Source: an archaeon (GTDB lineage Archaea; Asgardarchaeota; Hermodarchaeia; Hermodarchaeales; Hermodarchaeaceae). Taken from it: a DNA stretch of 6,074 bases. A program made the position numbers and the translations under genes. Below, piece by piece: positions 1 to 3,756 of this stretch. The first letter of the stretch is position 1. Every line of letters begins with the position of its first letter. Where the stretch lies: positions 1 to 6,074 of the forward strand of contig JABXGS010000219.1 of the NCBI GenBank assembly GCA_016550425.1, read 5' to 3'. A model generated the notes under the pieces. The model saw only the letters and a program-made list of their open reading frames with translations, was not told the DNA's origin and made no database searches.

Positions 1-280
1 AAGTGTGAATGAAGAGTTCCAACTGTCCTTCCTTGGCTAATACGCTATCTAAGGCGACGAGAAGACTTCGATGGACGATATCAGGACGTCCACGTTTTTT
101 CGCATCAGGAACGGTTGCAAATGCTTTGGCGTGGAGCTTTTCATCAAGGAGCAAGTCCTGCGGGGCTTTTCCTCGTGAGTGAGAATTATCCAATACGATA
201 GGATGGTTGACTAGGTGAGCGGGAATCAATTCTAAGGCGGTTTGGATGAGCCCGAGAACTAACATGGTAGATATACTCAT
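1..280 (-). CDS. nep1: Nep1/Emg1 rRNA pseudouridine N1-methyltransferase, N-terminal part (cut by window edge)
   Basis: Nep1 is a SPOUT-class enzyme that methylates N1 of a pseudouridine in small-subunit rRNA using S-adenosylmethionine, and it also helps assemble the small subunit. Ninety-three residues are visible. They show the early family pattern: TALELIP (14-20), a DEKLHAKA segment (46-53), the hallmark KRGRPDIVH (62-70), then SLLVALDS and KEGQLELFIHT. The order and spacing match what I remember of the Methanocaldococcus protein. The SAM-binding knot lies beyond the window, so catalytic residues there cannot be checked. The start is ATG at 280; an in-frame GTG sits directly before it at 283 and another ATG is at 265 (residue 6). 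A TAG in the same frame lies at about 302-304, so the start cannot be far upstream. No Shine-Dalgarno sequence is seen. The gene lies 35 nt after aIF1A. The family call is confident and the exact start is not. Confidence 0.93.
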   Translation of the reverse strand, partial: MSISTMLVLGLIQTALELIPAHLVNHPIVLDNSHSRGKAPQDLLLDEKLHAKAFATVPDAKKRGRPDIVHRSLLVALDSVLAKEGQLELFIHT

Positions 281-290
281 CACAGCAGGT

Positions 291-311
291 AAAAAACAAA
301 CCTAGTTTAAC
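291..311 (-). promoter_or_regulatory. Weak TATA-like box and T-tract between aIF1A and nep1
   Basis: On the minus strand the 35-nt gap holds GTTAAACTA (311-303), followed by the T-rich run TTTGTTTTTT (300-291). The AT-rich box is centred about 27 nt before the nep1 ATG at 280, the distance expected for a leaderless archaeal transcript. That would also explain the missing Shine-Dalgarno sequence. The T-run could instead be a T-tract terminator for the upstream aIF1A transcript. Both readings come from position and composition only; the box is a poor match to a consensus TATA element. Confidence 0.3.
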
Positions 312-315
312 GGGG

Positions 316-663
316 TTATTCGATTTTCAGATATCCGCGGCGTTCCAGCCACCCAGCTTCACCTTGAGAATATCGCCAAATAATATCACCGCGTTGATCA
401 GTTTGAAAATCCCAAGGTGCGACGAGGACCACGTCTCCTTCACGAATCCAAACACGTTTCTTTAGCGTTCCGCGAATTCGGCAGAGTCGTGCTTTGCCAT
501 CAGCACATTTTACACGCACTCGGTCATAGCCCAGCAGTTGCACGGCGATGCCAAGCACTTCACCTTCACGAGGAATACGGACACGAATCACTTCACCATC
601 TTGGCGGGACTGACCTTTCAGACGACGACCTCTGCCCTTGCCTTTTTTCTTTGGTTTCGACAT
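316..663 (-). CDS. eif1A: Translation initiation factor aIF1A
   Basis: aIF1A is the archaeal counterpart of eIF1A and bacterial IF1. It binds the small subunit near the A site, helps initiator tRNA placement and stabilises open scanning-type complexes. The protein has 115 residues, normal for the archaeal family. It has a very basic N-terminal tail (residues 2-19, rich in Lys, Arg and Gly), then an S1/IF1-type OB fold at about 22-97 with the family core [17 protein letters not shown] (61-77) and VVLVAPW (78-84). It ends with the helical DIIWRYSQ...WLERRGYL segment typical of a/eIF1A. The start is ATG at 663, with GGAG at 674-671 leaving a 7-nt spacer. The gene follows nmd3 after 55 nt, and that gap has its own TATA-like box. 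This is a confident call from whole-length family resemblance. Confidence 0.97.
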   Translation of the reverse strand: MSKPKKKGKGRGRRLKGQSRQDGEVIRVRIPREGEVLGIAVQLLGYDRVRVKCADGKARLCRIRGTLKKRVWIREGDVVLVAPWDFQTDQRGDIIWRYSQGEAGWLERRGYLKIE

Positions 664-705
664 GATACTGCTCCTATACTGAATGGGCTACAACAGGAAG
701 CCGAG

Positions 706-714
706 TATTTAAAA
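706..714 (-). promoter_or_regulatory. TATA-like box for an internal promoter of aIF1A
   Basis: The minus strand reads TTTTAAATA at 714-706, a good archaeal TATA element, in the 55-nt gap between the nmd3 stop (719-721) and the aIF1A ATG (663). Taking the usual distance of about 25-27 nt from box to start site, transcription would begin near 684. That gives a leader of about 20 nt carrying the GGAG ribosome binding site. The purine-rich stretch GAGCAG just upstream could serve as a weak BRE. This suggests aIF1A can be expressed apart from nmd3; it is inferred from sequence only. Confidence 0.55.
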
Positions 715-718
715 CTGC

Positions 719-1801
719 TCACTCATCAGCCGGTGCGTCATCTTTTGGTAAAAGCACCAAGTGATCTTTCCATTCGATGGCGGAGACCATTGATCCAACA
801 GTTAATGGGATTTCCGGTCGTGGAATATCATACATCGTATAATCCTCTTGGTCCATTAGTTGGACGAGGTCCGTTTCCACCGCGATAATTTGCAGAGTGT
901 GGATTTCATCGTTTAAAAGTTCGGCATCGATTTCACTCAGCTCCTTGGGGCTCAGTGTTTCGCGTTGCGGCGATTCCAGGTTTGTGAGAATGTATCGACC
1001 ATTTCGGAGTCCGGTAATCATGAAAGGACCCTCCTTGTAACTGATTACGTCTCCAAGCTGGTATAAGGGAAATCGGAGCGAGTAGGTGTCCCGGCGAAGA
1101 TTCTTGCCCTCTCGTGTCCGTCCGACCACTTTGCTGGAAACCTTATGAAGTAACCCAAACTGCTCTGCCAACTCTTTCGCAAGGGTGCGCCCCAATCGAC
1201 TTGTCATACATTTAATGTCAAATCCTCCTCGGGTCTCAGAAAATTTCAGTGAAGCGGTCGGCAGGTCGTGTTCAAGCAGTCGTTGGTTGATAAAGTCGAC
1301 CATTTGATCGATTTGCCTGGATGTAATTTTCCCGGAGGCGGTTCGGATTTGAAGTAAGGCTTCAAAGTACCCACCAGCAGCTTGTCGGCATTGAGGGCAG
1401 AGGGTCGTGGTTATAGGAATTGTCACAACTTTGTCTTCGGTGTAAGCGTGGTCCTTGGCTCGCGCCGTCACATTGACGTGGAGTTCCTTCGCTTTAGCAA
1501 TTGGTCCCTCAGGAAGGTCTTGGAGTTTAATTTCAAAAGACGCCGGTTGGCTAGGTGAAAAGAGAGGGTCGAGAAGCGAGCAGACCAATTCGAAGAGATG
1601 GTCCTCCAGGGTTTGATTAGTGAGGTGAACCCATTGGCCACCAACGTAGTAGGCTTGACAACGAGAACAGATGGTTGCTTCTGGAGATTTACGGAGGACA
1701 ATTAATGGATTCTGTTCAAAATAACAGGCAGTGCAAAAGCCTTCAACAAATGGCTGGGTTTTCGTTGGAGCCTTTCCACATTTCGGGCATTGACGTGTCA
1801 T
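719..1801 (-). CDS. nmd3: NMD3-family 50S/60S ribosome maturation protein
   Basis: NMD3 binds the large ribosomal subunit at the tRNA sites during late maturation. In eukaryotes it is also the Crm1 adaptor for 60S export; archaea keep the ribosome-binding core and their version has no export role. Four CxxC pairs are visible in the 360-residue product: C5/C8, C23/C26, C45/C48 and C135/C138, the treble-zinc N-terminal region of the family. The signature GGYFEALLQIR (143-153) follows. A central alpha/beta part contains RGGFDIKC (191-198) and a basic stretch (220-243). A beta-rich, SH3/eIF5A-like part follows from about 247. No long eukaryotic C-terminal NLS/NES extension is present. Translation starts at ATG 1801, with GAGG built on the stop codon of the DUF424 gene (TGAGG, 5-nt spacer) and a gap of only 6 nt, so the two genes are probably translationally coupled. 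Confidence 0.95.
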   Translation of the reverse strand: MTRQCPKCGKAPTKTQPFVEGFCTACYFEQNPLIVLRKSPEATICSRCQAYYVGGQWVHLTNQTLEDHLFELVCSLLDPLFSPSQPASFEIKLQDLPEGPIAKAKELHVNVTARAKDHAYTEDKVVTIPITTTLCPQCRQAAGGYFEALLQIRTASGKITSRQIDQMVDFINQRLLEHDLPTASLKFSETRGGFDIKCMTSRLGRTLAKELAEQFGLLHKVSSKVVGRTREGKNLRRDTYSLRFPLYQLGDVISYKEGPFMITGLRNGRYILTNLESPQRETLSPKELSEIDAELLNDEIHTLQIIAVETDLVQLMDQEDYTMYDIPRPEIPLTVGSMVSAIEWKDHLVLLPKDDAPADE

Positions 1802-1807
1802 GGTTCC

Positions 1808-2107
1808 TCATTTCGTCACTACTACTTGCGCATGGGGCACATTTTGAATGCGAATAACACCCCGTTCATGGATTAACCGCGCTTTCAATGCCTCGTTTAC
1901 AATGTTTTCGCCAACGATGTTAGCGATTGTAGCTTTCCCCATGGCAGCTAGCCCTTCTTCGATCGAAACGAGTTTCCCCTTATAGAATCTCTCGTTAATG
2001 TGAATGCAGCGTTCTCCTTCTTCAAAGGACTGCCCTAGGATATTTTGGTCACAGATTGCGACAATATATTCGCCTTCACGGCGCATCTGATTCAAATAGA
2101 CTTGCAT
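1808..2107 (-). CDS. DUF424 family protein
   Basis: This is a 99-residue protein of the archaeal DUF424 family, whose biochemical function is not known. Family features seen are: an opening strand with EYIVAICDQNILGQSF (13-28), an E-G-E/FYKGKLVS segment (30-48), the conserved helix ATIANIVGE (59-67), and the near-terminal VIRIQNVPHAQVV (84-96), the most recognisable motif. The protein is small and soluble, with no signal or membrane segment. The start is ATG 2107; GAGGTG at 2123-2118 leaves a 10-nt spacer. It lies 25 nt after aIF2-beta and 6 nt before nmd3, with the nmd3 ribosome binding site overlapping its stop codon. The context points to a role in translation or ribosome assembly, but that is guilt by association. 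The family call is strong; the function is open. Confidence 0.92.
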   Translation of the reverse strand: MQVYLNQMRREGEYIVAICDQNILGQSFEEGERCIHINERFYKGKLVSIEEGLAAMGKATIANIVGENIVNEALKARLIHERGVIRIQNVPHAQVVVTK

Positions 2108-2132
2108 TCCCAGCCTGCACCTCTACTTTCGT

Positions 2133-2741
2133 TTATCCTTTCAAGGGTGTTCGCGCACCACAAGCACTACAGACAAGCATCAGAAGGCGATCCTCACGGC
2201 GCATCTCCGTATCTGGACGTTGACAAACGGGACACACAACAAACTCTTCGGTATACTTCTCCATGAGGTCATCGAGCATATGCGATGAAAATCGACCATT
2301 GAAGATGGCTTGCGGGCTCCTGATTTCACCAGCTGTAGCAAGTTCATGGGCAAGGTAGCGCAAAAGATGCTTAGGATCGCGACGCAGAGTATCTGTGAGA
2401 TCCTTAAAGTTCCGCACCACAGTTCGTGAACCTTGAACAAACGAGTCCACATGAGGTATTTTAAACCGGGGTTGATCAAACACTTCAGGCGGAATATCTG
2501 ACCGAGCCCGCTCTAATAATGCCTCATAATCATCGACATCAACTGGCTTCGCAGTGGTTTTAGCGGCTTTGCTTTTGGTCGACTTGGATTTGGTCTTGGC
2601 GGTCTTTGCCTTTGTTGTTTTAGTCGCCTTTGCTTTGGGCTTTGTTGCAGTCTTGGATTTAGTCTTAGTGGTCGCCTTCGTTTTTTTTGTAGCTTTCTCT
2701 TTCGGTTTTGGTGGCACGTCGATTCGCCTCACATCATGCAT
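2133..2741 (-). CDS. eif2b: Translation initiation factor aIF2 subunit beta with lysine-rich N-terminal tail
   Basis: aIF2-beta is part of the heterotrimeric GTPase aIF2, which brings Met-tRNAi to the small subunit. Residues 68-202 match the whole normal archaeal protein: DYEALLERA near the start, then FKIPHVDSFVQGSRTVVRNF (93-112), DPKHLLRYLAHELATAG (122-138), FNGRF (147-151), and a zinc ribbon with C170/C173 and C191/C194 containing CPVCQRPDT. Ahead of that core lies an extra tail. Residues 11-65 hold 22 lysines among Thr, Ala, Ser and Pro, with a single acidic residue. Typical archaeal aIF2-beta lacks this; eukaryotic eIF2-beta has lysine boxes at the same end. ATG 2741 is the only ATG before the core. 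It has no clear Shine-Dalgarno but a TATA-like box 27 nt ahead fits a leaderless mRNA. An alternative is GTG at codon 9, preceded by GAGG (codons 4-6); it would keep the tail. Confidence 0.96.
   Translation of the reverse strand: MHDVRRIDVPPKPKEKATKKTKATTKTKSKTATKPKAKATKTTKAKTAKTKSKSTKSKAAKTTAKPVDVDDYEALLERARSDIPPEVFDQPRFKIPHVDSFVQGSRTVVRNFKDLTDTLRRDPKHLLRYLAHELATAGEIRSPQAIFNGRFSSHMLDDLMEKYTEEFVVCPVCQRPDTEMRREDRLLMLVCSACGARTPLKG
2583..2673 (-). repeat. Imperfect internal repeat coding the lysine-rich tail of aIF2-beta
   Basis: Two 22-nt copies, at 2583-2604 and 2652-2673, differ at three positions and start 69 nt (23 codons) apart, so they are in the same frame. The similarity extends into the flanks, and the protein shows two related blocks, ATKKTKATTKTKSK and ATKTTKAKTAKTKSK. 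The tail therefore probably grew by in-frame duplication or slippage of a short Lys/Thr-coding unit. The copies were compared by eye only. Confidence 0.6.
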
Positions 2742-2763
2742 GGAATTGATGGCTTCGCAGCTT

Positions 2764-2771
2764 CATAAAAT
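2764..2771 (-). promoter_or_regulatory. TATA-like box giving a probable leaderless aIF2-beta mRNA
   Basis: The minus strand reads ATTTTATG at 2771-2764, preceded by the purine-rich AACAGAG. Its centre is about 27 nt upstream of the aIF2-beta ATG at 2741, which would place the transcription start on or next to the start codon. This agrees with the lack of a Shine-Dalgarno sequence there. The box lies in the 135-nt gap (2742-2876) after the RPA-like gene. I saw no clear T-tract terminator, RNA gene or other gene in that gap. It would be the main promoter for the aIF2-beta to aIF1A cluster. Confidence 0.45.
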
Positions 2772-2876
2772 CTCTGTTTTACGCAAATACTGACCAAGGA
2801 TTCTGAAACCGCTTAGATGCGATTGCCAATGGAATATCTGTTGAAGGTGAGTGGGTTCAAAAGCATTTGGTTCCTT

Positions 2877-3647
2877 TCAGGATTTCTTGTACCGATGGAT
2901 TTCGGGCTCATAGACCACACCCTCACTAAGGAGATCTATGAGGACTTGTTCAACCACCTCTTCTGTCACATCCCCCGTGACATCCAGAATTTGTTCAAAC
3001 CGCGCTCCCCCTTCGCTATCATGTTTTTCGATGGTTTCAAGCACGACCCGTCGAAGTTCCGGTGTAGGAACCACCTCATCTTCGTCATCTGACTGCGCCA
3101 GCGTTGCCGTAGCAGAATGCCAAACCCCAGGTTCAAGCTCCTTCTGTGTTCCTTGGTCAACGATTGTTTCATCAACTACTTTCACCGAACCCGCCACACC
3201 AAATTGGTCCTCGAGTTTGTACGGGGCAGCCCGAGAGAGCTTAAGTTCCATCATGCGAACCGTTTCCCAATTTGGATCTTCTAATCGACGGATTACCTCA
3301 CCGTTGATGTAAGTTTCACCTTGATAACTGCGGATTCGCCCAACCACGAGTACTAAATCGCCCACTTGAATGCCTGTAATCTTTGCTGCTAGCTCCCCCC
3401 ACATCTTTGCACGAATCACGCCGGTTCCATCATCTAGGGTGATGGTAGCAAATCCCTTCCCATCTTCTGTTAATCGTTCTTGAGTCGCTTGATAACGGTC
3501 TACAACCGTAGCAATGATGTTCACTCGGCTAACTTGCCCTAGAAAGGTCTCAACACCCACTACGTTCCCCTGGTCATTGGCAATTAGATCCCCGTCTTGG
3601 AGATCTTCAATGGCTACTTTTGCGGCTGTAGCACGTTTGGCAAACAT
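2877..3647 (-). CDS. RPA32-like OB-fold plus winged-helix ssDNA-binding protein
   Basis: This 256-residue protein resembles archaeal RPA-associated and RPA2-type proteins, which bind single-stranded DNA in replication and repair. An OB fold covers about residues 38-125: GQVSRVNIIATVVD (37-50), ATITLDDGTGVIRAKMWGE (67-85), VGDLVLVVGRIRSYQGETYI (95-114), then DPNWETVRMMEL (124-135), a phrase typical of this archaeal family. A low-complexity acidic linker (SDDEDE, 186-191) leads to a C-terminal winged helix at about 195-253. This is the same order as in eukaryotic RPA32, whose winged helix recruits repair and replication partners. Translation starts at ATG 3647; GGAG at 3662-3659 leaves an 11-nt spacer, while the nearer GAGGT touches the ATG and is too close. 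It stands apart from the neighbours, with a 103-nt gap before it and 135 nt after. Whether it is a true RPA subunit or an RPA paralogue cannot be settled here. Confidence 0.82.
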   Translation of the reverse strand: MFAKRATAAKVAIEDLQDGDLIANDQGNVVGVETFLGQVSRVNIIATVVDRYQATQERLTEDGKGFATITLDDGTGVIRAKMWGELAAKITGIQVGDLVLVVGRIRSYQGETYINGEVIRRLEDPNWETVRMMELKLSRAAPYKLEDQFGVAGSVKVVDETIVDQGTQKELEPGVWHSATATLAQSDDEDEVVPTPELRRVVLETIEKHDSEGGARFEQILDVTGDVTEEVVEQVLIDLLSEGVVYEPEIHRYKKS

Positions 3648-3693
3648 ACCTCGTCGAACTCCATTCGTCTACCATCATTACCACATGTGATTC

Positions 3694-3756
3694 AAAAAAC
3701 TTCTTCACCACGTAGACTTGTCACAAAAAGCGGAAAAGCGCAGCTAGTAGCTAGCT
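3694..3756 (-). terminator. Probable transcription terminator after the receptor gene
   Basis: Starting at the stop codon of the large membrane protein, the minus strand has a short inverted repeat (AGCTA/TAGCT arms at 3756-3752 and 3746-3742, five-base loop). It is followed by CTTTT (3738-3734), CTTTTT (3730-3725) and a six-T run (3699-3694). Runs of T on the coding strand are the usual intrinsic termination signal in archaea; the stem is short and may be incidental. The same gap must also hold any promoter of the RPA-like gene, for which I see no convincing TATA box at the expected distance. Confidence 0.4.

Noticed and set aside
417..888. Two overlapping plus-strand open frames
   Set aside because: They run antisense to aIF1A and the end of nmd3, both of which are full-length recognisable proteins; the plus-strand peptides resemble nothing I know.
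2554..2793. Plus-strand open frame coding a strongly hydrophobic, membrane-like peptide
   Set aside because: It is the antisense of the lysine-rich aIF2-beta tail; Lys and Thr codons read backwards give Leu, Phe, Val and Ala. No ribosome binding site or independent support.
2742..2876. 135-nt gap considered for a small RNA or terminator
   Set aside because: No stable hairpin, T-tract or tRNA-like pattern was found by eye; only the TATA-like box near 2768 stands out.
2938..3312. Plus-strand open frame of 124 codons rich in Ser and Thr
   Set aside because: Antisense shadow of the RPA-like gene; low-complexity composition and no family features.
3682..3689. Palindrome CACATGTG in the gap before the RPA-like gene
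   Set aside because: An eight-base palindrome alone is too short to call an operator and no second copy was seen nearby.
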